A stretch of 64,000 bases of DNA from Actinomadura terrae (GTDB lineage Bacteria; Actinomycetota; Actinomycetes; Streptosporangiales; Streptosporangiaceae). Of the stretch, positions 24,967-33,474 are shown piece after piece. The translations under genes were made by a program, and so were the position numbers. Position 1 is the first letter of the stretch. Each line of letters begins with the position of its first letter. The stretch is from the NCBI RefSeq assembly GCF_022751215.1, contig NZ_JAICDG010000004.1, forward strand, positions 496,001-560,000, read 5' to 3'. The notes under the pieces are model-generated. The model saw nothing but the letters and a program-made list of their open reading frames with translations, searched no databases and was not told where the DNA came from.

Positions 24967-25563
24967 ATGATGGCAGCGAAACGGTCCACCGGCCTGCGGG
25001 AGCTGAAGAAGGCCAGGACGCGCGCCGCGATCCAGAAGCACGCGCTCCGGCTGTTCCGCGAGCGCGGCTACGAGGCCACGACCGTGGAACAGGTCGCGCA
25101 GGCGGCGGAGGTCGCGCACACCACCGTCTTCCGCTACTTCCCGACGAAGGAAGACCTGGTCATCACCGACGAGGCCGATCCGCTGTTCTACGAGTCGCTC
25201 CGCACGCAACCCGCCGGGATGACCTCCGTCGAGGCGTTGCGGGCGGCCATGCGCGACGTCCTCGGCACGTTCGCGCCCGACGAACTCGCCGAAGCGCGCG
25301 AGCGGGCCGTCCTGATCCTGTCGGTCCCCGCGCTGCGCGGCGCGGCCTTCGGCAGCTTCGTCGACACGATGCGCATCGTGGGCGCGATCCTCGCCGAGCG
25401 CGCCGGACGTCCCTCGGACGACACCGCCGTCCGCACCCTCACCGGCGCGGCCTTCGGCGTGATGCTCGACCAGATGATCCGCTGGGCCGAGGACCCCGAC
25501 CTGAACCTGGTCGAGGCCCTGGACACGGCCCTCGCGACCCTGGAGAAAAGCCCGCCCCGCTGA
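24967..25563 (+). CDS. TetR-family repressor of the MMPL exporter
   Basis: A 198-aa TetR protein. Seen: N-terminal HTH (RAAIQKHALRLFRERGYEATTVEQVAQAAEVAHTTVFRYFPTKEDLV split across residues 19-63) and a helical ligand domain. The TVFRYFPTKEDL recognition helix is canonical. It follows the exporter gene after a short repeat-filled gap and probably shares its transcript, controlling the operon through the palindrome at 22709-22740. ATG at 24967 or 24970 are equally possible. It converges on the DUF1905 gene with only 3 bp between stops. Confidence 0.92.
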   Translation: MMAAKRSTGLRELKKARTRAAIQKHALRLFRERGYEATTVEQVAQAAEVAHTTVFRYFPTKEDLVITDEADPLFYESLRTQPAGMTSVEALRAAMRDVLGTFAPDELAEARERAVLILSVPALRGAAFGSFVDTMRIVGAILAERAGRPSDDTAVRTLTGAAFGVMLDQMIRWAEDPDLNLVEALDTALATLEKSPPR

Positions 25564-25566
25564 GCG

Positions 25567-25845
25567 CTAGCGGATGCGTTCCCGCAGGTGAACAGTGATG
25601 TCGTCCCCGGCGTCCTTGCCGATCGCCGCCCGCAGCGACGCCTTGACGGCGAGCTTGTGGTTGCCGTCGCCGAGCGCCATGAAGGACCCCTCGAACGGCT
25701 GCCCGTCGATCGTCCCCCGCACCTTGACGAGCCCGCGCGTCCCGAAGAACTCGGCGGACTCGGGCCAGACCACGTACGTCCAGCCGCCCTTGTTGGGGCT
25801 CTTGCGCAGGTTCGCGGTGAACTGCTTGTCCAGGACCGTGCCCAT
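25567..25845 (-). CDS. DUF1905 domain protein
   Basis: A 92-aa single-domain protein with the DUF1905 beta-barrel pattern: KGGWTYVVWPESAEFFGTRGLVKVRGTIDGQPFEGSFMALGDGNHKL, here split only for description, and a final ITVHLRERI strand. The fold is often attached to YdeI/OmpD-associated domains; the function is unknown. ATG at 25845 was selected because GGAGG precedes it by 6 bp. It follows the MocR-type gene in the same direction? No: both lie on the minus strand with this gene downstream of the MocR stop by 62 bp, so cotranscription is possible. Confidence 0.82.
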   Translation of the reverse strand: MGTVLDKQFTANLRKSPNKGGWTYVVWPESAEFFGTRGLVKVRGTIDGQPFEGSFMALGDGNHKLAVKASLRAAIGKDAGDDITVHLRERIR

Positions 25846-25907
25846 CTCGACCTCCATTGTCGGACGCTTCACAAGAACAGACCGGCGAAGCCGTCAAAAC
25901 TCATCGG

Positions 25908-27380
25908 CTAGAGGACAAGAGAGGGATGGGCGGCGGAGCGCTGGAGTTCCGTCCAGGCGCCGCCCAGCCGTTCGACCAGCTCCGTGAGGGTCTCGGTGGG
26001 GAAGGTGAACGGCAGCCGGACGTGGTCGTCGTGCTGCCCGTCGGGGTCCATGGCGGCGCCGGGGACGATCTCCACGCCGTGGCGCAGGGCGACGTGGGCG
26101 AAGGAGCGGGCGTCGATTCCCGGCAGTTCGATCCACAGCGCGCCGCCGCCCTGGGGCGGCGTCCAGCGCCAGGTGGGGAAGCGGTCCCGGAGCAGGCCGG
26201 TCAGGTGGTCGAGGCGCTCGCGCGCGAGGGCCGAGCGGCGGGCCTCCAGCTCGGGCAGGCGCGGGAGGAAGCGGGCGGCGAGGGCCTGGTCCAGGACGGG
26301 GCTGCCGAGGTCGGCGAGCGCCTTGTGCCGGGCCAGGCGCTCGGTCGTCTCGGCGGACGCGCGGATCCACCCGATCCGCAGCCCGCCCCACACCGCCTTC
26401 GCGAGCGACCCGGCGGTGAGGATCTCCGCGCCGGGCCGTCCGTAGGCGGCGATCGGCGGCGGGACGTCGCCGGTGAGCCCGGTGTAGGCGTTGTCCTCCA
26501 GGACGGGCACGCCGTGCCGTTCCGCGAGCCGCGCGATCCGCGACCGGCGCGCCGCCGACATCAGCACGCCGGTCGGGTTGTGGTAGGTCGGCATGACGAA
26601 CAGCAGCGAGGGCCGGTGCCGCGCGAACGCGCGCTCGATCTCGTCCGCGCGGGCGCCCTCCTCGTCCAGCCGGACGCCGCGCAACCGGGCCCCGGCCGCG
26701 CGGAACACGTCGAAGCAGCCCGGCCAGCCCGGCGACTCCACGACCACGTCGGAGCGTTCGCGAAGGTGCATGCGCGTGACGAGCCCGATCGCCTGGGACG
26801 CCCCGGCCGTCACCAGCACCTGGTCGGACGCGGTGGGCAGGCCGAGCCGGGTGAGGTGTGCGGCGATCGCCTCGCGCAGCGCCGGGAGGCCGCGCGGATG
26901 GTATCCGGCGTCGGCGGTCAGGTGCGGCAGATCGTCCCGAACGAGGTCGAGCAGCGCCTGGCGGAGGTCGGGCACGGGCCCCTCGATCGCGTGGGCGAGC
27001 GAGATGACCTCGCCGGGCCCGTCCACGAAACGCTGGAAGATCGAGGTCGCGCGGCCGCCGGGGACGCGGCCGTCGGTGCCGGGCGGCGGGCTCGGCGGCC
27101 CCTCGGCGACCCGCGTCCCCGAGCCGCGCAGGCTCTCGACCAGGCCCCGGGCGCGCAGCTCGTCGTAGGCGGCGGTGACGGTGGCGCGGCTGACGACGAG
27201 CGTCCTGGCCAGTTCGCGTTCGGACGGCAGCCGCTCGCCCGCGCCCAGCGCGCCGGACGTGATGGCGCGCACCACGGCGGTGACGAGCCGCCGGTAGAGC
27301 GGCCCGGTCGCGGTGGCCCAGTCGCCGAGGATCTCGATCAGCTCGTCGGCGCTGCGATAACGGTCCAATTCCCGTCCCAA
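25908..27380 (-). CDS. MocR/PdxR-type regulator (GntR HTH fused to aminotransferase fold)
   Basis: A 490-aa chimera. Residues about 20-95 are a GntR winged helix (LPSERELARTLVVSRATVTAAYDELRARGLV); residues about 125-475 are a fold-type I aminotransferase with YHPRGLPALREAIAAHL, PTYHNPTG (Asn and Tyr contacts of PLP) and the Lys of TAGSLAKAVWGG as the Schiff-base residue. MocR proteins sense PLP or amino-compound adducts and act on direct repeats near divergent genes. Here TGGCCTGC is repeated with a 12-bp period at 27390-27409, in the 58-bp gap before the divergent DUF885 gene, which is the likely target. The TTG start is the only obvious one and is uncertain. Confidence 0.9.
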   Translation of the reverse strand: MGRELDRYRSADELIEILGDWATATGPLYRRLVTAVVRAITSGALGAGERLPSERELARTLVVSRATVTAAYDELRARGLVESLRGSGTRVAEGPPSPPPGTDGRVPGGRATSIFQRFVDGPGEVISLAHAIEGPVPDLRQALLDLVRDDLPHLTADAGYHPRGLPALREAIAAHLTRLGLPTASDQVLVTAGASQAIGLVTRMHLRERSDVVVESPGWPGCFDVFRAAGARLRGVRLDEEGARADEIERAFARHRPSLLFVMPTYHNPTGVLMSAARRSRIARLAERHGVPVLEDNAYTGLTGDVPPPIAAYGRPGAEILTAGSLAKAVWGGLRIGWIRASAETTERLARHKALADLGSPVLDQALAARFLPRLPELEARRSALARERLDHLTGLLRDRFPTWRWTPPQGGGALWIELPGIDARSFAHVALRHGVEIVPGAAMDPDGQHDDHVRLPFTFPTETLTELVERLGGAWTELQRSAAHPSLVL

Positions 27381-27389
27381 TGGCTCGGG

Positions 27390-27409
27390 TGGCCTGCGAT
27401 TTGGCCTGC
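27390..27409. promoter_or_regulatory. Direct repeat TGGCCTGC x2 between MocR-type and DUF885 genes
   Basis: TGGCCTGC at 27390-27397 and 27402-27409, 12 bp apart, in a 58-bp divergent gap. MocR regulators typically bind direct repeats, so this is a candidate operator. Confidence 0.5.
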
Positions 27410-27438
27410 AACGCTAGCACCGACGGAAAGGAACCGAA

Positions 27439-28956
27439 ATGCGTAACACAGCCGACGAACGCCTGCGGGCGATCTGCGACCTGAGCGTGCCGACCGTACG
27501 GGAGCAGGCCGGACGCCACGAATACGACGGCATCGTCCAGGACCTGTCACCAGAGGGCGTGGAGCGCGCCTTGAGCAGGCTGGGCGGAGCGGTGTACACG
27601 GACCCGCACGACGAGGCCCAAGCAACGGCAACCGAGAACGCACTATGCGTCACCTTCGGTGAGCTGGCACAGCATCGCGCGAACCCGCTATGGCACATCA
27701 AGAACCTCGACCTGTCCTGCTACGACCGCGACTACGCCCCCGAGGGGGAACGCCGGAAAGCCCGCCGCACCCACCTGAACGCCTGGCCGGACGCGGTGAA
27801 CGCGGCGCTCGAAGCCCTGGATCGAGTACCCGCCCCCATAGCGGCGGCGACCCTCCCCGCCGCACGCGGCCTGCACTACCACCTGTACGACGCATCGGAG
27901 GCGACCCGAAAGGCGCACGCGCGATTCGTCACCCACCTGGAGGACGCGGCCGAACACGGCGACCCCTCGGCGGCACTCGGCGGCAACGCCCTGACCCGCC
28001 TGATCTCCTCGGCCGAGGCTTGCGAAATCGACCTGGACGACCTGGCGTCCCAAGTCGAAACAGAACGCACGCGAGTGCGAGCCCTCCTGAAGGACGCCTG
28101 CCACCGCATTGACGGCCACGCCCCGCCGAAGGAGACGGTGCGCCGCCTCCTCTCCGACCACCCACCGGCGAAAGACCTGGTCGCGGAAGCCCGCGCGGTA
28201 ACCAAGGACGTGCTGGCCTGGACGACCGCAAGCGGGCTGCTCCCTTACACCGACGGCGAATGCCTCGTCGGCGAGATACCGCCGTCCCAACCATGGGAGG
28301 TCGCGACGATGACGCCCGCCGCCCCCTACGAATCGGACGGCCCGAGCTGGTTCCGCGTCAACCTGCCCGCGCCCGGCGCGTCCGAGAACGAACAACACGA
28401 ATGGCTGTCGATCTTCAGCTACACGACGCTGCCGAACATCGCCATCCACGAGGTGGCGCCGGGCCATTTCTCCCACGCACGCGCTCTCCGCCACGTCCCC
28501 ACCGACGTCCGCCGCACCCTGCACTCGCAGGCGTTCACCGAAGGCTGGGCCCACTACTGCGAGGAACTGGCCGTGGAGGAGGGCTTCCGCGCACACGACC
28601 CCCGCCACGCCGTGGGCGCCTACCGCGACGCGCTCTGGCGCGTCACCCGCCTGGCGACGACGATCGGCCTCCACACAGGGACGATGTCCCTCGCCGAGGC
28701 CGAGCACCGCTTTACCGCCGACGCCTTCCTGGACGGTCCGGCCGCCCGCACCGCCGCGCACCGCACGCTCATCGACCCCGGCTCCGGCTTCAACTACACC
28801 GGCGGCAAACTCGCCATCCGCCGCCTCCGCGACCAGGCGAAGCAGCGCTGGGGCACGGCCTTCACCCTCCGCCGCTTCCACACGGCCCTGCTGGCCCTGG
28901 GCGCCCCTCCCCTGGGCGTCCTGCCCACGGTCCTGGACGGGGGCCCGAGATTTTGA
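27439..28956 (+). CDS. DUF885 family putative metallopeptidase
   Basis: A 505-aa protein of the DUF885 family. Seen: HEVAPGH at about residues 335-341, the HExxxGH-like zinc-binding pattern of this family, followed by a downstream EGWAHYCEEL motif that supplies a further Glu ligand, and an all-helical body. No signal peptide, so cytoplasmic. Members are thought to be carboxypeptidase-like zinc enzymes, but a substrate is not established. AAAGGAA lies 5 bp before the ATG. It is divergent from the MocR-type regulator, whose PLP-like ligand may link it to amino-acid or peptide turnover. A stepped hairpin terminator follows. Confidence 0.88.
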   Translation: MRNTADERLRAICDLSVPTVREQAGRHEYDGIVQDLSPEGVERALSRLGGAVYTDPHDEAQATATENALCVTFGELAQHRANPLWHIKNLDLSCYDRDYAPEGERRKARRTHLNAWPDAVNAALEALDRVPAPIAAATLPAARGLHYHLYDASEATRKAHARFVTHLEDAAEHGDPSAALGGNALTRLISSAEACEIDLDDLASQVETERTRVRALLKDACHRIDGHAPPKETVRRLLSDHPPAKDLVAEARAVTKDVLAWTTASGLLPYTDGECLVGEIPPSQPWEVATMTPAAPYESDGPSWFRVNLPAPGASENEQHEWLSIFSYTTLPNIAIHEVAPGHFSHARALRHVPTDVRRTLHSQAFTEGWAHYCEELAVEEGFRAHDPRHAVGAYRDALWRVTRLATTIGLHTGTMSLAEAEHRFTADAFLDGPAARTAAHRTLIDPGSGFNYTGGKLAIRRLRDQAKQRWGTAFTLRRFHTALLALGAPPLGVLPTVLDGGPRF

Positions 28957-28960
28957 CCAA

Positions 28961-28999
28961 GACCTACCCCGCCACCCCCGTTCGGGGGTGGCGTAGGTC
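28961..28999 (+). terminator. Stepped hairpin terminator after the DUF885 gene
   Basis: GCCACCCCC / GGGGGTGGC (9 bp, GTTC loop) extended by GACCTAC / GTAGGTC (7 bp) with a CCC bulge on the left side. Confidence 0.8.
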
Positions 29000-29041
29000 A
29001 CGCCGCCGGACGACGATCGGGGAGTAACGAGAGCAAGAACA

Positions 29042-29104
29042 CAAGCCACCTGACACACGAACCCCAAGCCGTCTGACCCACGAGCCTCAAGCCACCAACA
29101 AAGG
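29042..29104. repeat. 23-bp imperfect tandem repeat upstream of the acyl-CoA synthetase operon
   Basis: CAAGCC starts units at 29042, 29065 and 29088 (23-bp period), the first two sharing CTGAC-CACGA-CC positions and the third partial. It ends 8 bp before the ATG and so lies in the promoter/leader. Confidence 0.65.
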
Positions 29105-29112
29105 GAATACCA

Positions 29113-30795
29113 ATGCCCGCAGTCGAGTTCCGGGCGGCGCGCGACTTCCTGCTCGCGCATCGCGACGACTACGCGACCGCGTACGAGAAGTTCCGCTGGC
29201 CGGTGCTGACCGGTTTCAACTGGGCGCTGGACTGGTTCGACGAGATCGCGAAGGACAATGACGCCCCGGCGCTGTGGATCGTCGAGGAGGACGGTTCGGA
29301 GGCGCGTTTCTCGTTCGCGGACATGTCGCGGCGGTCGAACCAGGTGGCGAACCGGCTGCGGGCGGCGGGGGTGCGGCGGGGCGACCGGATCATTCTGATG
29401 CTCGGCAACCAGGTCGAGCTGTGGGAGACCGTCCTGGCGGCGATGAAGCTGGGCGCGGTGCTGATCCCGTCCACGCCGCTGCTCGGCCCGGTCGACCTGC
29501 AAGACCGGCTGACGCGGGGGCGGGCGCGGCACGTGGTGGCGAGTTCGTCCGACGCCGGGAAGTTCGACGGGCTGGAGGGCGACTTCACGCGGATCGCGGT
29601 CGGTGAACCGGTGCAGGGGTGGCTGCGGTACGCGGACGCCTACGACGGGCCGGAGAAGTTCTCCCCGTACGGGCTGACGATGTCGCGGGACACGTTCCTG
29701 CTCTATTTCACGTCCGGGACGACGGCGAAGCCGAAACTGGTGGAGCACACGCACGCCACCTATCCGGGCGGGCACCTGTCGACGATGTACTGGCTCGGGC
29801 TGCGGCCCGGGGACGTCCATCTGAACATCTCGTCGCCGGGCTGGGCGAAGCACGCGTGGAGCAATGTGTTCGCGCCCTGGAACGCCGAGGCGTGCGTGTT
29901 CATCTTCAATTACACGCGCTTCGACGCCGACCGCCTCCTCGACACGATCGACCGCTGCGGGGTCACGAGTTTCTGCGCGCCGCCCACGGTCTGGCGGATG
30001 ATGATCCAGGCCGATCTCGGACGCCTCGCCACGCCGCCGCGTGAGGTCGTCGCGGCGGGCGAGCCGCTGAACCCGGAGGTCATCGAGCGGGTGCGGGACG
30101 CCTGGGACCGGACGATCCGGGACGGGTACGGGCAGACGGAGACGACCGTCCAGATCGCGAACACGCCGGGGCAGCCGGTGCGGCCGGGGTCGATGGGACG
30201 GCCCGTCCCGGGTTACCGGATCGCGCTGATCGATCCGGCCACGGGCGAGGAGGGCGACGAGGGCGAGATCTGCCTCGACCTGGAGGAGCCGCCGCTCGGG
30301 CTGATGGTCGGCTACCACGGCGACGAGGCGCGCACCGACGAGGCGATGGCGGGCGGCTACTACCACACCGGCGATATCGGCTCCCGGGACGAGGACGGAT
30401 ATATCACCTATGTCGGGCGGTCCGACGACGTGTTCAAGGCGTCCGACTACAAGATCTCGCCGTTCGAGCTGGAGAGCGTGCTGATCGAGCACGACGCGGT
30501 CGCGGAGGCGGCGGTGGTGCCCTCGCCCGACCCGGTGCGGCTCGCCGTCCCGAAGGCGTACGTGACGCTCGCGGCGGGCTGGGAGCCGACCGCCGGCACC
30601 GCCAAGTCGATCTTCGAGCACAGCCGCGCGCAGCTCTCCCCGTACAAGCGGGTGCGGCGGCTGGAGTTCGGCGAGCTGCCGAAGACGATCTCCGGGAAGA
30701 TCCGCCGGGTCGAGCTGCGGACGAGCGAGATCACCAAGCATCCGGGCGCGGACGACCGTCCGGCGGGCGAGTACCGCGAGGAGGACCTGCGATGA
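29113..30795 (+). CDS. AMP-dependent acyl-CoA synthetase (acetyl/medium-chain type)
   Basis: A 560-aa adenylate-forming ligase that activates a carboxylic acid with ATP and joins it to CoA. Seen: the phosphate-binding motif YFTSGTTAKPKLVEHTH (about residues 197-213), the YGQTETT aromatic-acid-pocket motif, YHTGDIGSRDEDGYITYVGRSDDV, and the C-terminal catalytic Lys in KTISGKIRR. Overall pattern matches medium-chain acyl-CoA synthetases. AAAGGGAA precedes the ATG. It overlaps the second synthetase gene by 4 bp (ATGA), so the two are translated together. The exact acid is unknown. Confidence 0.93.
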   Translation: MPAVEFRAARDFLLAHRDDYATAYEKFRWPVLTGFNWALDWFDEIAKDNDAPALWIVEEDGSEARFSFADMSRRSNQVANRLRAAGVRRGDRIILMLGNQVELWETVLAAMKLGAVLIPSTPLLGPVDLQDRLTRGRARHVVASSSDAGKFDGLEGDFTRIAVGEPVQGWLRYADAYDGPEKFSPYGLTMSRDTFLLYFTSGTTAKPKLVEHTHATYPGGHLSTMYWLGLRPGDVHLNISSPGWAKHAWSNVFAPWNAEACVFIFNYTRFDADRLLDTIDRCGVTSFCAPPTVWRMMIQADLGRLATPPREVVAAGEPLNPEVIERVRDAWDRTIRDGYGQTETTVQIANTPGQPVRPGSMGRPVPGYRIALIDPATGEEGDEGEICLDLEEPPLGLMVGYHGDEARTDEAMAGGYYHTGDIGSRDEDGYITYVGRSDDVFKASDYKISPFELESVLIEHDAVAEAAVVPSPDPVRLAVPKAYVTLAAGWEPTAGTAKSIFEHSRAQLSPYKRVRRLEFGELPKTISGKIRRVELRTSEITKHPGADDRPAGEYREEDLR

Positions 30796-32435
30796 CACCC
30801 CCGCACCCCCCACGTCCCTCCTACGCGTCGGGCACGTCCGCCGTGCCGCTGCTCGGCGACACCATCGGCGAGAACCTCGCCCGGACGGTCGCCTGCCACG
30901 CCGACCGCGACGCCGTCGTCGAGCGCGCGACCGGTCGGCGCTGGACCTACGACCAGTTCTCCGCCGACGTCGACGCGGTCGCGCTCGGCCTGCGCGCGCT
31001 CGGCGTCGGCAGGGGTGACCGGGTCGGGATCTGGGCGCCGAACTGCGCCGAATGGATGCTCGTCCAGTACGCGACGGCGCGGCTCGGCGCGATCCTCGTG
31101 AACATCAACCCCGCGTACCGCGTCCACGAGCTGGAGTTCGTCCTCAACCAGTCGGGCGTCCGGACGCTGATCGCCGCGCCCGCGTTCAAGACCTCCGACT
31201 ACGCGGCGATGATCGAGGAGGTCAGGCCGCGCTGCGTCGCGCTCACCGACGTGCTGCTCCTCGGCTCGGACGCGTGGGAGGCGCTGCTGGAGACGGGCCG
31301 CGAGGCCGACCGGACCGTCCTCACCGCGATCGGCGCGGAGCTGAGCGCCGACGACCCGATCAACATCCAGTACACGTCCGGGACGACGGGCTTCCCCAAG
31401 GGCGCCACGCTCTCGCACCACAACATCCTGAACAACGGCTATTTCGTCGGCGAGCTGTGCGGCTACGACGAGGAGGACCGGATCTGCGTCCCGGTCCCCT
31501 TCTACCACTGCTTCGGAATGGTCATGTGCAACCTCGCGGCGACCAGCCACGGCGCGTGCGTCGTGATCCCCGCGCCCGCGTTCGACGCGAAGCAGACGCT
31601 GGAGGCGGTCGCGGCGGAGCGCTGCACGTCGCTGTACGGCGTCCCGACGATGTTCATCGCCATGCTGGACGAGCCGTCCGCGGGCACGCTGGACCTGTCC
31701 AGCCTGCGCACCGGGATCATGGCCGGGTCGCCGTGCCCGGTCGAGGTGATGAAGCAGGTCATCGACCGGCTGGGAATGGCCGAGGTCACGATCTGCTACG
31801 GGATGACCGAGACGTCCCCGGTGTCCACCCAGACCCGCGCGGGCGACTCGCTGGACCGCCGCGTCTCCACGGTCGGGACCGTCCACCCGCACCTGGAGGT
31901 CAAGGTCGTCGATCCCGTCTCCGGCGTCACGGTGCCGCGCGGCACGCCCGGCGAGTTCTGCACGCGCGGCTACTCGGTGATGCTCGGCTACTGGGACGAA
32001 CCGGACCGCACCGCCGAGGTCGTCGACGCGGCCCGCTGGATGCGCACCGGCGACCTCGCGGTGATGGACGAGGAGGGCTACCTCAGCATCACCGGCCGGA
32101 TCAAGGACATGGTGATCCGCGGCGGCGAGAACGTGTACCCGCGCGAGGTCGAGGAGTTCCTCTACACCCACCCCGACGTCCTGGACGCGCAGGTCATCGG
32201 CGTCCCGGACGAGAAGTACGGGGAGGAGCTGATGGCGTGGGTGCGGCTGCGCGAGGGCGCGCCCGAGCTCACCCCGGACACGCTGCGCGAGTTCTGCCAC
32301 GGACGGCTCGCGCACTACAAGATCCCCCGCTACGTGCACGTCGTCGACGCGTTCCCGATGACGGTGACCGGCAAGATCCGCAAGGTGCAGATGCGCGCCG
32401 AGGCCGTGGACATCCTCGCTCTGGACGGCACCTGA
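30792..32435 (+). CDS. AMP-dependent fatty-acyl-CoA synthetase
   Basis: A 547-aa ligase of the FadD-like group. Seen: YTSGTTGFPKGATLSHHNI, CYGMTETSPVS, the RTGDLAVMDEEGYLSITGRIKDMVIRGGENVYP region in separate parts, and MTVTGKIRKVQ with the catalytic Lys. It differs clearly from the preceding synthetase in the TSGTTGFPKG loop and the IRGGENVYP motif, so the two probably act on different acids or chain lengths. A hairpin lies immediately downstream, then a repeat array and the GAF-LuxR gene, a plausible regulator. Confidence 0.93.
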   Translation: MTPPHPPRPSYASGTSAVPLLGDTIGENLARTVACHADRDAVVERATGRRWTYDQFSADVDAVALGLRALGVGRGDRVGIWAPNCAEWMLVQYATARLGAILVNINPAYRVHELEFVLNQSGVRTLIAAPAFKTSDYAAMIEEVRPRCVALTDVLLLGSDAWEALLETGREADRTVLTAIGAELSADDPINIQYTSGTTGFPKGATLSHHNILNNGYFVGELCGYDEEDRICVPVPFYHCFGMVMCNLAATSHGACVVIPAPAFDAKQTLEAVAAERCTSLYGVPTMFIAMLDEPSAGTLDLSSLRTGIMAGSPCPVEVMKQVIDRLGMAEVTICYGMTETSPVSTQTRAGDSLDRRVSTVGTVHPHLEVKVVDPVSGVTVPRGTPGEFCTRGYSVMLGYWDEPDRTAEVVDAARWMRTGDLAVMDEEGYLSITGRIKDMVIRGGENVYPREVEEFLYTHPDVLDAQVIGVPDEKYGEELMAWVRLREGAPELTPDTLREFCHGRLAHYKIPRYVHVVDAFPMTVTGKIRKVQMRAEAVDILALDGT

Positions 32436-32437
32436 GG

Positions 32438-32476
32438 GACGCCGGGCCGTCTTACCGGGGCGGGCGGCCCGGCGTC
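32438..32476 (+). terminator. Hairpin terminator of the synthetase operon
   Basis: Perfect 12-bp stem GACGCCGGGCCG / CGGCCCGGCGTC with a 15-nt loop, 2 bp after the stop codon. Confidence 0.75.
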
Positions 32477-32477
32477 G

Positions 32478-32542
32478 CCGGTCGAACACAGTCCCCGGTC
32501 GAACACAGTCACCGACCGAAAACAAAACCGGTCGGACACAAA
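32478..32542. repeat. Four-unit 16-17-bp repeat array upstream of the GAF-LuxR gene
   Basis: CCGGTCGAACACAGTC at 32478-32493 and 32495-32510, a diverged unit at 32512-32527 and CCGGTCGGACACAAA at 32528-32542. Regular spacing near 1.6 helical turns; AT-rich relative to its surroundings. Candidate iterated binding sites. Confidence 0.75.
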
Positions 32543-32640
32543 TGCAGCGCCGGGGTTTTCTCAGCGGACGACCTTCCGTGACCGGCACCGTCCGGGGCAT
32601 GCTTCGGTGCATGGACACGCCGATGCCAAGGGGTGCCGTG

Positions 32641-33474
32641 ATGAGCGACGACGCCGGTGCGGTCAGGGCGGCCGTGCTGACCCTGCACCGGACCACCCGG
32701 TTGCCCGTCGTGTTCGGCGGTGCGCTCAGTGGACCCGGCAGCCTGCACATCACCGAGATCGTCGGCAACACGACCGACTCCCTCGACGGGCTGGTGGTGC
32801 GGGAGCGCAGCGGGCTCGGCGGCAAGGTGATGGCGCTGGGCCGTCCGGCCTGGGTGAGCGACTACCCGCGCGCCGCGTCCATCAGCCACGACTACGACGG
32901 GCCGGTCGGCCGCGAGGGGCTGCTGTCGATCGTCGCGGTCCCGGTGGTGGTGCGCCGCAGGGTCCGGGGCGTCCTGTACGGGGCGCTGCGCGATCCGCTG
33001 TCGCTCGCCGACCGGGTCGTGGGCGCGGCGATGGAGGTGGCCCGCGACCTGGAGCAGGACCTCGCCGTCCAGGACCGGGCGGGCGAGACCCTCGCCCTCG
33101 CCCGGCGCGCACCGGCCGTCGACCGGGGCACCGCGCGCTGGGAGGAGGTCCGGGCCGTCCACGCCGAACTGCGCGCGCTCACCGAGCAGGTACGGGACGC
33201 GCCGACCCGCGACCGGCTGCGCGCCGCGACGCTGCGCCTCGCCGCCGCAGGCCTGGACGGCCGGGACGGCGCCCCCCGCGCGGCGCTCTCCCCGCGCGAG
33301 CTGGACGTCCTCTCCTACGTGGCGGTCGGCTGCACCAACGCCGAGGCCGCCGAACGCCTCGGCCTGCTCCCCGAGACCGTGAAGAGCTACCTGCGCTCGG
33401 CGATGCGCAAGCTCGACAGTCACTCCAGGTTGGAGGCGGTGACGGCGGCCCGGCGGGCGGGGCTGCTGCCCTGA
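32641..33474 (+). CDS. GAF-LuxR transcriptional regulator
   Basis: A 277-aa regulator. Seen: a GAF-like sensor domain (about residues 20-165, ITEIVGNTTDSLDGLVVRERSGLGGKVMALGRPAWVSDY in parts), a helical linker and a C-terminal LuxR HTH (LSPRELDVLSYVAVGCTNAEAAERLGL and ETVKSYLRSAMRKL). Regulators of this architecture are common beside acyl-CoA synthetase genes in actinomycetes. The ATG at 32641 follows AAGGGG and starts the conserved region; frames to 32542 run through the repeat array. Its last 55 bp overlap the 3' end of the convergent MFS gene. Confidence 0.9.
   Translation: MSDDAGAVRAAVLTLHRTTRLPVVFGGALSGPGSLHITEIVGNTTDSLDGLVVRERSGLGGKVMALGRPAWVSDYPRAASISHDYDGPVGREGLLSIVAVPVVVRRRVRGVLYGALRDPLSLADRVVGAAMEVARDLEQDLAVQDRAGETLALARRAPAVDRGTARWEEVRAVHAELRALTEQVRDAPTRDRLRAATLRLAAAGLDGRDGAPRAALSPRELDVLSYVAVGCTNAEAAERLGLLPETVKSYLRSAMRKLDSHSRLEAVTAARRAGLLP

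Noticed and set aside
25564..25575. CGCTAGCGGA resembling the MMPL operator, just after the TetR gene
   Set aside because: It lies in the overlapped stop region of the DUF1905 gene, is not at a promoter and may be chance.
27688..30813. A 1041-codon minus-strand frame opposite DUF885 and the first synthetase gene
   Set aside because: It spans two genes and a terminator and has no recognisable domain.
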